Of a DNA stretch of 45,507 bases, positions 25,938 through 33,489 are shown in pieces. Each line of letters starts with the position of its first letter. Positions within the stretch are counted from its first letter, which is position 1. Origin of the DNA: Bacteroidales bacterium UBA6428 (lineage in GTDB: Bacteria > Bacteroidota > Bacteroidia > Bacteroidales > UBA932). The notes under the pieces are model-generated. The model worked only from the letters and a program-made list of their open reading frames with translations, had not been told where the DNA came from and did no database searches. Location of the stretch: contig DJOW01000034.1 in assembly GCA_002437305.1 (NCBI GenBank), positions 1 to 45,507 on the forward strand, in the 5' to 3' direction. The translations under genes and the position numbers were made by a program.

Positions 25938-27663
25938 ACTCCTCGCGCTCCTTGATGTCCTTGATGCGGAGCTGGAGGGTGGTGTTGCCGCGGTAGTAGT
26001 TCTCAACGATGGAGTAGCAGATGTCGAACGGGTTGCCGGCCTTGATGTAGTCGTAGAACTCGGCCATATTGAAGGCGATGGCAGGGATTTGGTGGAACGG
26101 CTGCTTCTCATCGATCAGGTCCAGCTTCATGTGGACACCACCGGCTCCTACCTTGCGGCCGTTGCCTCCGTCGGAGACGTTCTCGGTCAGGAAGACCGGG
26201 TTGGTGTTGCCTGGGCCGAAAGGCTGGAACTGCTTCAAGAGACGGAAGAATTTCGGGGTGATCTGGCTGAACTCCAGTTTGGCGTCGATGTCGGTCACAG
26301 GGGTCAGCATCTCGTCAGTTATCTTTCCGGAAATAAACTTGTCGATTCTGTCCACAAACTCTTCCAAGTTGGCCTCTTTCAATGTCAAGCCTGCCGCATA
26401 GACATGTCCGCCGAAGTTCTCCAGGAGATCAGAGCAAGTCTCGATGGCCTCATAGAGATCGAAACCCGCCACACTGCGGGCTGATCCGGTGATGAAACCA
26501 TTAGATTTTGTCAACACTATCGTAGGCTTGTAAAAAGCCTCCACAAGGCGTGATGCGACTATTCCGACGACACCTTTGTTCCAAACCGGGTTGTAGACAA
26601 TGGTAGCGGCTCCTGTTGACAAGGCGGAACCGTTCTGGACCATCTCAAGGGCCTCCTGTGTGATCTCACGATCGATGCTCTTGCGGTCATTGTTGTTGTC
26701 GTTGATCTTCTCGCCGATCATTGCGGCGGTGTGGTCATCAGAAGCTGTAAGGAGTTCCACGGCCAGACGGCCGGTCTCCATTCTTCCTGCGGCGTTGATC
26801 CTCGGGCCTATCTTGAACACGATGTCGTCAATCGTCAGATGGCCGAGTTCCAGTTTCGAGAGCGTCGCCATAGCGTGAAGACCCTTGCGGGGATTCTCGT
26901 TCAGTTGCTTGAGACCGAAGTGAGCCAGAACCCTGTTCTCCCCCACCATCGTCACAAGATCAGCCGCGATGCTGACCACCAGAAGATCCAGCAGAGGAAT
27001 CAAAGTCTCGAACGGAATACCGTATTTCTGTGAATATGCCTGAACAAGCTTGAAGCCGACTCCGCAGCCGCTAAGGTCATCGAACGGATAGGTGTCGTCC
27101 TCACGCTTGGGGTCAAGTACGGCCACAGCCGGTGGAAGCGTGTCCTCCGGAAGGTGATGGTCGCAGATGATGACATCGATCCCCTTCGTGGCGGCATATT
27201 CAACCTTCTCGTTGGCCTTGATGCCGCAGTCCAAAGTGATGATGAGTCCGAAGCCGTTGTCACCGGCCCAGTCGATGCCCTTGTAGGAAACACCGTAGCC
27301 TTCGTCGTAGCGGTCCGGGATGTAGAAATCAACCTTGGAGGAGTATCTTCTAAGGAAAGAATATACCAACGAGACAGCGGTCGTGCCGTCCACATCGTAG
27401 TCCCCATAGACCAGAATCTTCTCCTCGCTCGTGATCGCCTTGCGGACCCTCTCCACGGCCACGTCCATGTCCTTCATCAGGAACGGATCGTGCAAATCGT
27501 TCAGGCTCGGACGGAAAAACGAGCGCGCCTGCTCGAAAGTCTCGACTCCCCTCTTGACAAGAAGGTCGGCCAGAACCCGGTCGATGCCCAGTTCGGTGGA
27601 AAGCCTTCCCACCTTCTCCGGATCAGCCGGCTCCTTCAGAATCCATTTGCGCTCGTTTCCCAT
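25930..27663 (-). CDS. recJ: Single-stranded-DNA-specific exonuclease RecJ
   Basis: 5'-3' ssDNA exonuclease in recombination and repair. 577 residues from the ATG at 27663 (a TTG three codons upstream is in frame). DHH-superfamily motifs: GDYDVDG (87-93), LDCG (144-147), CDHH (167-170), and later GRMETG and the DHHA1 motif GxxVYAAGLTL (GGHVYAAGLTLKEANLEEF). Length is standard. It is divergent from lysS with a shared promoter region, and convergent with the restriction cassette, which ends against its stop codon. Confidence 0.95.
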   Translation of the reverse strand: MGNERKWILKEPADPEKVGRLSTELGIDRVLADLLVKRGVETFEQARSFFRPSLNDLHDPFLMKDMDVAVERVRKAITSEEKILVYGDYDVDGTTAVSLVYSFLRRYSSKVDFYIPDRYDEGYGVSYKGIDWAGDNGFGLIITLDCGIKANEKVEYAATKGIDVIICDHHLPEDTLPPAVAVLDPKREDDTYPFDDLSGCGVGFKLVQAYSQKYGIPFETLIPLLDLLVVSIAADLVTMVGENRVLAHFGLKQLNENPRKGLHAMATLSKLELGHLTIDDIVFKIGPRINAAGRMETGRLAVELLTASDDHTAAMIGEKINDNNNDRKSIDREITQEALEMVQNGSALSTGAATIVYNPVWNKGVVGIVASRLVEAFYKPTIVLTKSNGFITGSARSVAGFDLYEAIETCSDLLENFGGHVYAAGLTLKEANLEEFVDRIDKFISGKITDEMLTPVTDIDAKLEFSQITPKFFRLLKQFQPFGPGNTNPVFLTENVSDGGNGRKVGAGGVHMKLDLIDEKQPFHQIPAIAFNMAEFYDYIKAGNPFDICYSIVENYYRGNTTLQLRIKDIKEREEFI

Positions 27664-27669
27664 AATAGA

Positions 27670-27677
27670 CAAAGGTA
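27670..27677 (-). promoter_or_regulatory. -7 element for recJ, very close to the start codon
   Basis: TACCTTTG on the minus strand ends 6 bp before the recJ ATG at 27663. At the usual 20-bp spacing the -33 position reads TTC (27700-27698) rather than TTG. If used, the recJ mRNA would be nearly leaderless. Confidence 0.45.
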
Positions 27678-27710
27678 CGGATTTAATTTCAGAATGTGAA
27701 TTAAAAGTAG

Positions 27711-27718
27711 TATTTTTG
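27711..27718 (+). promoter_or_regulatory. -7 element for lysS
   Basis: TATTTTTG fits TAnnTTTG; at 20-bp spacing the -33 position reads TTC (27688-27690). The leader to the ATG at 27773 would be about 48 nt. The recJ and lysS promoters are divergent and overlap. Confidence 0.5.
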
Positions 27719-27772
27719 CATATTCAGGCCGAAGGATCGGTCTTATTGTTTTGAATATTAAAAATTAACGAT

Positions 27773-29323
27773 ATGGCAAACATCGAACTCAGCGAGCAGG
27801 AGAGAATCAGACGAGAGTCTCTCGCAAAGTTAAGGGAATTGGGCATAAACCCTTATCCGGCGCCTCTTTATCCGGTCAACGCGACCGCTAAGGAAATTGA
27901 GGCCGGCTTCGACCCGGAGAAAGGCAACTTCCATGAGGTCTGCATCGCGGGCCGTCTGATGTCACGAAGAATCATGGGCGCGGCCTCGTTCGGCGAGATT
28001 CAGGACGCCACGGGAAGAATCCAAATCTACATCAAGAGGGACGAGATCTGTCCTAGCGAGGACAAGACGATGTACAACACGGTCTGGAAGAAACTGCTTG
28101 ACATCGGTGACATCATCGGCATCAAGGGATTCGCCTTCATCACCCAGACCGGCCAGCTCAGCGTCCATGCCAAGGAACTTACGGTCCTGAGCAAGTCCCT
28201 GAGGGTTCTTCCTATCGTCAAGGAGGTTGACGGTGTTGTCTATGACGCGTTCACCGATCCGGAGCTTCGCTACCGTCAGAGGTACGTGGATCTCATCGTG
28301 AACCCGCAGGTAAAGGACGTATTCGTCAAGAGAGCCCAAATCATCGCCACAATGAGGGAATATTTCAACAACGCCGGCTGCCTTGAGGTCGAGACCCCGA
28401 TCCTCCAGCCTATTCCCGGTGGAGCCACCGCCCGTCCGTTCATCACCCACCACAACGCCCTGGACATCGACCTTTACCTCAGAATCGCCAATGAGCTATA
28501 TCTCAAGAGATTGATTGTGGGCGGCTACAATGGAGTCTATGAGTTCGCGAAGGATTTCCGCAACGAGGGCATGGACAAGACCCACAACCCAGAGTTCACC
28601 TGCATGGAGATCTACGTGGCCTACAAGGACTACATCTGGATGATGGAATTCGTGGAGAAGATGCTCGAAAAGATCGCCCTGAAGCTGCACGGCACCACAG
28701 TCGTAAAGATCGGCGACAAGGAGATCGACTTCAAGGCCGGCTACCGCAGGCTGCCTATTCTTGAGGCGATCAAGGAATATGCCGGTGTGGACGTGAAGGG
28801 CATGGGAGTCGACGAGCTGCGCGAGACCTGCAAGAAGCTTGGTGTCGAGTTCGAGCCATCGATGGGGGTCGGCAAGCTGATCGACGCGATTTTCGGGGAA
28901 TATTGCGAGAAGCATCTCGTCGAGCCAACGTTCATCATCGACTACCCGGTCGAGATGTCACCGCTGACAAAGAGGCATCGTGAGGATCCGACCCTCACCG
29001 AGAGGTTCGAGTTGTTCGTCTGCGGCAAGGAGCTCGCGAACGCATATTCAGAGCTCAACGACCCGATCGACCAGCTGGAGAGGTTCGAGGAGCAGGCAGC
29101 CCTCAAGAGCCACGGAGACGACGAGGCGATGTTCATCGACTATGACTTTGTCCGCGCCCTTGAATATGGAATGCCGCCTACCTCAGGTCTCGGAATGGGC
29201 ATCGACCGCCTGACCATGTTCATGACCGGCCAGACGACCATCCAGGATGTGCTTTTCTTCCCTCAGATGCGTCCGGAGAAGATCGTGAAGAGCGACAAGG
29301 GCGCGGAGGCGACAGAGGAATAA
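27773..29323 (+). CDS. lysS: Lysyl-tRNA synthetase, class II
   Basis: Charges tRNA-Lys. 516 residues: N-terminal OB-fold anticodon-binding domain (GRLMSRRIMGAASFGEIQDATGRIQIY), then the class II core with motif 2 FRNEGMDKTHNPEFT (about 261-275) and motif 3 GLGMGIDRLTM (about 471-481). Full length. It ends 30 bp before an intrinsic terminator. Confidence 0.97.
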   Translation: MANIELSEQERIRRESLAKLRELGINPYPAPLYPVNATAKEIEAGFDPEKGNFHEVCIAGRLMSRRIMGAASFGEIQDATGRIQIYIKRDEICPSEDKTMYNTVWKKLLDIGDIIGIKGFAFITQTGQLSVHAKELTVLSKSLRVLPIVKEVDGVVYDAFTDPELRYRQRYVDLIVNPQVKDVFVKRAQIIATMREYFNNAGCLEVETPILQPIPGGATARPFITHHNALDIDLYLRIANELYLKRLIVGGYNGVYEFAKDFRNEGMDKTHNPEFTCMEIYVAYKDYIWMMEFVEKMLEKIALKLHGTTVVKIGDKEIDFKAGYRRLPILEAIKEYAGVDVKGMGVDELRETCKKLGVEFEPSMGVGKLIDAIFGEYCEKHLVEPTFIIDYPVEMSPLTKRHREDPTLTERFELFVCGKELANAYSELNDPIDQLERFEEQAALKSHGDDEAMFIDYDFVRALEYGMPPTSGLGMGIDRLTMFMTGQTTIQDVLFFPQMRPEKIVKSDKGAEATEE

Positions 29324-29352
29324 TCATTTTTGAATATTCAGGAAGGGTGGCC

Positions 29353-29382
29353 GTGACCTTGAAGTCCAGGTCACCCTTTTTT
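29353..29382 (+). terminator. Intrinsic terminator of lysS
   Basis: GTGACCT (29353-29359) pairs with AGGTCAC (29368-29374) across an 8-nt loop, followed by CC and a run of six T. It lies 30 bp after the lysS stop. Confidence 0.8.
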
Positions 29383-29439
29383 GATATCTGAGACACCATG
29401 AAAGCGTTCACCTTTCCTTTTCGTGTGGCGCCATCACGT

Positions 29440-29463
29440 TCAACTGTCTTTTCAGACAGTTGA
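29440..29463 (+). promoter_or_regulatory. Hairpin 18 bp upstream of the SpoU-type methyltransferase gene
   Basis: TCAACTGTCT (29440-29449) and its perfect complement (29454-29463) flank a 4-nt loop. There is no downstream T run, so it looks more like an mRNA leader structure or a protein-binding palindrome than a terminator. No TAnnTTTG is seen nearby. Confidence 0.4.
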
Positions 29464-29481
29464 AAGACAAAGTTAATTATT

Positions 29482-30291
29482 ATGAGAATCGAGAACATCA
29501 CATCGGCGCAGAACCAGAAGATCAAGGAGTTGCTGGCGCTTCAGGAGAAGTCGAAACTGAGGCGGTCGGAAAGGTTGTTTGTGGTCGAAGGCCGCAGGGA
29601 ACTCGGCCACTGTCTTGACGCAGGATTCGTTCCTAAGACCCTCTTCATCTGCGGAGAGTTGCTGACAGAGGAGGAACTGAACGACATTCTTGGCAAGGCG
29701 GAAAGGCTGAACCCGAAAGTCGGTGTCGTCCAGGTTCCGTACGAACTCTACGGCAAGATAGCCTACAGGGGCGGCACGGAAGGTGTCATCGCCGAGGTGG
29801 AGTTTCGTGAGAGAACACTGGAAAGCCTGAGACTCAGCAAGAATCCGCTTGTCATTGTGCTTGAGAGCGTGGAGAAACCCGGCAACCTCGGAGCCGTCCT
29901 CAGAAGCGCGGACGCCGCCGGAGCCGATGCCGTCATCATCTGCGACCCGCTCACCGACCTCTACAACCCGAACCTTATCCGGGCCAGCATCGGAGCCGTG
30001 TTCTCCAGACAGGTGGCAGTCGCCACCTCCGAGCAGACCATCGCCTGGCTCAAATCCCGGAATATTCAGATACTCACAGCGCAGCTCCAGGACTCTTCCC
30101 TGTACTACGACACCGACATGAAGAAGCCTACCGCCATCGTGATGGGCACCGAGTCCACAGGCCTGACCGACATCTGGCGCAAGGCCGCCGACGCCCACAT
30201 ACGCATCCCGATGCTCGGTGACCTCGACTCCCTCAACGTCTCCGTCTCCGCCGCCATCCTCCTCTTCGAAGCCCTCCGCCAAAGGCAGTGA
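29482..30291 (+). CDS. SpoU/TrmH-family RNA 2'-O-methyltransferase
   Basis: 269 residues: substrate-binding N-terminal domain (SAQNQKIKELLALQEKSKLRRSERLFVVEG) followed by the SPOUT knot domain. SPOUT motifs: EKPGNLGAVLRSADAAGADAV (motif 1), IVMGTESTGL (about 219-228) and IPMLGDLDSLNVSVSAAILLFE (motif 3, about 240-261) for AdoMet binding. Methylates a ribose in rRNA or tRNA; probably the RlmB-like 23S enzyme class, exact target unknown. The last 109 bp are duplicated at 33251, and a conserved palindrome lies 66 bp after the stop. Confidence 0.9.
   Translation: MRIENITSAQNQKIKELLALQEKSKLRRSERLFVVEGRRELGHCLDAGFVPKTLFICGELLTEEELNDILGKAERLNPKVGVVQVPYELYGKIAYRGGTEGVIAEVEFRERTLESLRLSKNPLVIVLESVEKPGNLGAVLRSADAAGADAVIICDPLTDLYNPNLIRASIGAVFSRQVAVATSEQTIAWLKSRNIQILTAQLQDSSLYYDTDMKKPTAIVMGTESTGLTDIWRKAADAHIRIPMLGDLDSLNVSVSAAILLFEALRQRQ
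30181..30290 (+). repeat. Direct repeat copy A: 3' end of the methyltransferase gene
   Basis: This stretch is repeated at 33251-33360 with 8 mismatches in the first 109 positions (about 93% identity). Weaker similarity continues for some 30 bp past the stop, and both copies then reach a 36-bp palindrome (30358 and 33409). Confidence 0.95.
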
Positions 30292-30357
30292 AGGCATCCA
30301 CTTCAGAACAGAATATTCTGGCTTTATTTCCTCCTAGTGAGCGATAAATACAGCGCG

Positions 30358-30393
30358 TCCGGGATTTACTGCAGAATTGCAGTAAATCCCGAA
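30358..30393. repeat. 36-bp palindrome, copy P1
   Basis: Arms CGGGATTTACTGC and its perfect complement around AGAATT. It differs from copy P3 at 2 of 36 positions. It lies 66 bp after the methyltransferase stop. Confidence 0.95.
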
Positions 30394-30446
30394 TGCCGCT
30401 TATCCAACCAAATTTTCTCTGTGCGCATAATAATCAAACACACGCA

Positions 30447-30598
30447 CCGGTGCGCGGAAAGATCAGCCTGACGCACGGTGGAGATGTCAAGAGATTGCCG
30501 GTGAGCGGGAATGTCATTTGGACGCACGACCGATCGTTAAAAGGTTTCTGGTGAGTGGACATGCACCTTGGACGCACGGACAGGCGGAGAATCCTTGC
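30447..30598. repeat. Three degenerate tandem repeats of about 50 bp
   Basis: Units begin at 30447, 30498 and 30548, each starting C(C/T)GGTG and ending the conserved part with GACGCACG (30469-, 30520-, 30570-). Middle parts are diverged. No coding function evident. Confidence 0.7.
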
Positions 30599-30612
30599 CG
30601 GGAACATAAAAG

Positions 30613-30647
30613 TAATGCGAGGATGGCTGGATGTCATCCTCGCATTA
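30613..30647. terminator. Terminator-like hairpin downstream of the surface lipoprotein
   Basis: 13-bp perfect arms TAATGCGAGGATG (30613-30625) and 30635-30647, with a 9-nt loop. It lies 20 bp past the stop of the minus-strand lipoprotein gene; on that strand it is followed by ACTTTTATG, a weak T tract. Confidence 0.65.
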
Positions 30648-30667
30648 TGTTTATGGAATACTATGCG

Positions 30668-32890
30668 TCAGTCTGTAACGTCTTCCGCGAAATCCCAGGT
30701 TTCTGGAAGGCAGAGCGCCTTTTTAGTATCGTCAAGTAATCCGCTTCTTATATGCAGTTTGCCGTTTTTTGCTGTTCCGGATAGCCAATCGGTGAAAGGG
30801 CTATAATTTGTGTCAAAGTCTTGGATATATAGAGTAACTTCATCTATTTTTTTGCAACTCTTGAACATCCCGGCGCAACACCCCTTGTCCATTTTCTTGA
30901 CCATCAACTTTGGAGCTTTAGTTAGAGAGCTGCAATTAATGAACATTCTATAATAGCAATTCTCTTTAAGTTCTGTCGCAGGAAGCGTTTCCGGGCCGGA
31001 TTCCATACTTGAACAACCCGAAAACATCTGACTGTAGCTGGATGCCCTCACTTCTGTTGCCGGCAGTGCCGGCGCTTTTTTCAGAGCGGTACAGTAAGCA
31101 AACATACGCTGATAACTGCCCTCATGAACTGAAGGAGCATTGAGTTCCGGAGCAGAAGATAACTTCTCGCATCCGTTAAACATGTCCATATAACAATAAT
31201 CAGCGAGCGTTTTTGCCGGAAGTTTTGGCGCGGCAGTAAGGTTCTTGCAGTAAGCGAACATGTTGGCGCAGTTATAACCAACACTATTATTATTAGTTTT
31301 AAAAGTTTCGATGCAAAGGTCTGTCACCTTTGACAGATTGTGGCACCCATAAAACATTTCTTGCATTCCGTATGCATAGACAGTTTTGGCTGAAATCGTC
31401 GGCATTGCTTCAAGTGAAGTGCAGCCGTGGAACATTTTATTATATGCTTGGTATGGAACCTTTTCAGCAGGCAAATCAGAGGCTTTCTGCAATGATTTAC
31501 AGCCGTAAAACATGGATTGATAGCAGTTCTCTGCAAGTTCTGTCGCTGGAAGTGCAGGAGCAGATTTCAAGCTGGTACAGCCGTAGAACATCTGCGCATA
31601 GCAGCCATTTGCAAGTACTGTGGCAGGAAGTGCGGGAGCAGTTGTCAGGCCGGTACAGCCGTAGAACATACTAGAATAGCAGTTGGATGACAAATTTCTC
31701 GACGGGAGATCCGGAGCTGAAGTCAAGGCCGTACATCCATGGAACAACTTTGAAAAACGGGCGTTTTCGGTGTCTGCAGTGGCGTAGTTTTCCCAATCAA
31801 TGAGAGTGTGGATGTCACCTTTGCAACTTACCGGCACATCTGTTTCAGTAAAACTGATTGTAGCACTTACACCGCTAAAAGAAGTTCCATCCTTACATTT
31901 TCCACGGAGCCTCAAGTTGCCTTTTGTGCCGCCGAATTCCACTTCAGTGTTAGACGTAACACTTTGCCAACCGGAACCTCCGACAGAACATTCGAGATTA
32001 AGGTGCTGCGAGATTTTGAATTTCTGTGAGGATTCCGCAGTGAATGTGATGTAAGGATATTCTCCTCCCTTCACCCCGCCGAGGTTGGTTACGTAATTGC
32101 GCTTGATTGTCAGAGGTTTATCCGAACTTTTGCAGGTGTTCTGTCCGTAAGAGTCCGTAAAGGTCAGGCTGAAACTTTCCATTTCTGCCGGGAAAATGGC
32201 GATGTAGTAAGTCTTGCCGGCCTCGATGTCACCAGATATGGAGACGCTGCTTGAAGCCTTGTCTTTGACCGTGGCCTCTGGCAAACCTTCTTTGTTCATG
32301 GCGATGTCTGCTGTTCCTGCAAGCGCGGCTGAACTCGTGCCGGTGAGGGTGATCTTCTTACATGAGACGGTAGGGGTCAACTTCACAAAGCCCACTATGT
32401 TCTTGAAACTCAGATTCGTGCTTCCGTCCCCGGTAGTACCCATCATCAAGGCCGCCTCCGGGTCGAATGAGCCGGACACAGCCTCCTGTTCGCTTTTCAG
32501 AACCACTCCTTTCAGGATTGTATTATTAAAGGAGCCGTCAAAGGTCACGTCCTTCTGATAAGGGTAGAGTGCCGTGTAGCTCGTCGCCTGGCTGGCTTTT
32601 TCGCTCTCGAACGTGCCCGTTGTGGTGCCGGCGCCATCTGCCAGAGTAAACTTGACATTATTTTTCTCACCGTCTATCACCGTGATTGCGTCATCCCTGG
32701 TCCAGTTGATGAGTTTGGTGTTTTCCGAACTGATTGCGGCCTTGGTGCCGGTGTTCTCCTGGCCGGCTGTCAATGTCACAGTGGTGTTGCCGGACAGGGT
32801 CTTCTCTGGGGAGCATAGGTTTTCTTTGGCACAGCCAGCAAGTCCGAGCAGGGCCGCAAGTGCCATTGTCGCTTTTGTGATTGCCTTCAT
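30668..32890 (-). CDS. BspA-like repeat surface lipoprotein with fimbrillin-like N-terminal region
   Basis: 740 residues from the ATG at 32890: signal MKAITKATMALAALLGLAGC with lipobox Cys20. An upstream in-frame ATG (32926) would hide the signal peptide and overlap a small gene, so it is rejected. Residues about 30-270 resemble fimbrillin-type Bacteroidales surface proteins (TGTKAAI, WTRDDAITVIDG, YTALYPYQ). From about 380 to 680 there are about a dozen repeats of 21-27 residues around MFYGCTxLxxAPALPATxLAxxCY, the pattern of BspA-like leucine-rich-type repeats. Likely a surface adhesin or ligand-binding protein. It lies between the two copies of the methyltransferase 3' end and is probably co-transcribed with the 43-aa gene from a promoter carrying a G8 tract. 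Confidence 0.85.
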   Translation of the reverse strand: MKAITKATMALAALLGLAGCAKENLCSPEKTLSGNTTVTLTAGQENTGTKAAISSENTKLINWTRDDAITVIDGEKNNVKFTLADGAGTTTGTFESEKASQATSYTALYPYQKDVTFDGSFNNTILKGVVLKSEQEAVSGSFDPEAALMMGTTGDGSTNLSFKNIVGFVKLTPTVSCKKITLTGTSSAALAGTADIAMNKEGLPEATVKDKASSSVSISGDIEAGKTYYIAIFPAEMESFSLTFTDSYGQNTCKSSDKPLTIKRNYVTNLGGVKGGEYPYITFTAESSQKFKISQHLNLECSVGGSGWQSVTSNTEVEFGGTKGNLRLRGKCKDGTSFSGVSATISFTETDVPVSCKGDIHTLIDWENYATADTENARFSKLFHGCTALTSAPDLPSRNLSSNCYSSMFYGCTGLTTAPALPATVLANGCYAQMFYGCTSLKSAPALPATELAENCYQSMFYGCKSLQKASDLPAEKVPYQAYNKMFHGCTSLEAMPTISAKTVYAYGMQEMFYGCHNLSKVTDLCIETFKTNNNSVGYNCANMFAYCKNLTAAPKLPAKTLADYCYMDMFNGCEKLSSAPELNAPSVHEGSYQRMFAYCTALKKAPALPATEVRASSYSQMFSGCSSMESGPETLPATELKENCYYRMFINCSSLTKAPKLMVKKMDKGCCAGMFKSCKKIDEVTLYIQDFDTNYSPFTDWLSGTAKNGKLHIRSGLLDDTKKALCLPETWDFAEDVTD

Positions 32891-32903
32891 GATTTCCTGC
32901 TGA

Positions 32904-33035
32904 TTACCAATTGAATGTTTCTTCATTCAGATTTTCAGTGTTCATACTGTTGCTGATGAGCACGCTTTGTCCCAGTTCCACGTTCAGGACTTCCACGACG
33001 GGAGGCGAGTAAGGTTTAAGAGAATTGATTTTCAT
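32904..33035 (-). CDS. 43-residue small protein upstream of the surface lipoprotein
   Basis: ATG at 33035 to TAA at 32904. The sequence starts MKINSLKPYSPPVVEVLNVE, continues LGQSVLISN and ends NEETFNW. The tyrosine/proline start followed by VVEVLNVELGQSVL resembles short proteins often found just before Bacteroidales surface lipoproteins. No signal peptide or cysteine. The lipoprotein start follows 13 bp after the stop. Function unknown; codon structure and synteny support it being real. Confidence 0.65.
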   Translation of the reverse strand: MKINSLKPYSPPVVEVLNVELGQSVLISNSMNTENLNEETFNW

Positions 33036-33062
33036 TTGTAAATTAATGCTTTAAATAATTTA

Positions 33063-33093
33063 AAAATATACCCCCCCCATTTGGATTTTGCAA
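33063..33093 (-). promoter_or_regulatory. Promoter of the surface lipoprotein operon with a G8 tract in the spacer
   Basis: On the minus strand TTG (33093-33091) is followed by exactly 20 bp and TATATTTT (33070-33063), one base off TAnnTTTG. The eight bases next to the -7 element (33078-33071) are all G. A change in G number would alter the -33/-7 distance, the known design of phase-variable promoters. Start of transcription near 33056, about 20 nt before the 43-aa gene. Confidence 0.6.
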
Positions 33094-33250
33094 TAGTTTT
33101 TATTGTCTGACCGTCGATTTTTTACCTTGCCCCCCAACTGTGTGCTAGAGTAGGGATGTATATAGCTGTTTTCACCCATACATAGGCACCCCATCCCGTT
33201 CCGGCATCCCTCCATGCCTTATACAGCCATCCGCATGTTGCATATTACAC

Positions 33251-33361
33251 AAGGCCGCTGATGCCCACATACGCATCCCGATGCCCGGTGCTCTCGACTC
33301 CCTAAACGTCTACGTCTCCGCCGCCATCCTACTCTTCGAAGCCCTCCGCCAAAGGCAGTAG
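33251..33361 (+). pseudogene. Remnant of the SpoU/TrmH methyltransferase 3' end (copy B)
   Basis: 36 codons plus TAG matching the last 36 codons at 30181-30290 at about 93% DNA identity; the frame is intact (AHIRIPMPGALDSLNVYVSA, then ILLFEALRQRQ). Nothing of the first 230 residues of the gene is found upstream. It is either a duplicated gene end left by an insertion, or the tail of an older copy. Confidence 0.9.
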
Positions 33362-33408
33362 GATAATTCCACCTCTGAACAGTATAATTTCAACAGGTCT
33401 ATGACCTT

Positions 33409-33444
33409 TTCGGGATTTATTGTAAATTTGCAGTAAATCCCGAA
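33409..33444. repeat. 36-bp palindrome, copy P2, upstream of the DUF4143 ATPase
   Basis: Differs from P3 at 3 of 36 positions (12, 15 and 17 of the unit). The two changes in the left arm (C to T) turn G-C pairs into G-U pairs, so an RNA hairpin would still close fully. The centre reads TAAATTTG. It ends 45 bp before the ATPase start. Confidence 0.95.
33423..33430 (+). promoter_or_regulatory. Possible -7 element inside palindrome P2
   Basis: TAAATTTG fits TAnnTTTG and is created by the bases in which P2 differs from P3. No TTG at 20-bp spacing (33400-33402 reads TAT). If active, transcription of the ATPase would begin within the right arm. Confidence 0.3.
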
Positions 33445-33489
33445 TATGTTATGGGAACAACTTTACGGACAAACAAATAATCAAAAGAT

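Larger units (their letters stand above)
30292..30667. other. 376-bp noncoding region after the methyltransferase gene
   Basis: Holds palindrome P1 (30358-30393), three degenerate tandem repeats (30447-30598) and a terminator-like hairpin (30613-30647). CAGAATATTCTG at 30309-30320 is a further perfect 12-bp palindrome. Short open frames run across the repeats, but none has a recognisable product. Confidence 0.7.
33036..33489. other. 454-bp intergenic region with promoter, gene remnant and palindrome
   Basis: Contains the lipoprotein promoter with its G8 tract (33063-33093), then about 150 bp with nothing recognised (including a C6 run near 33130), the methyltransferase tail remnant (33251-33361), palindrome P2 (33409-33444) and 45 bp of leader before the ATPase gene. 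Confidence 0.7.

Noticed and set aside
25804..26484. 226-codon plus-strand frame overlapping the recJ 3' half
   Set aside because: Shadow of recJ, whose DHH motifs and length are intact. The part before 25937 is treated separately in another frame.
30447..30598. The 50-bp tandem repeats as a CRISPR array
   Set aside because: No sharp boundary between repeat and spacer; similarity is patchy through the unit, and the three copies are heavily diverged.
30434..30637. 67-codon minus-strand frame through the 50-bp tandem repeats
   Set aside because: The open frame follows from the repeat structure, and the copies are degenerate at positions a protein would keep. No supporting context.
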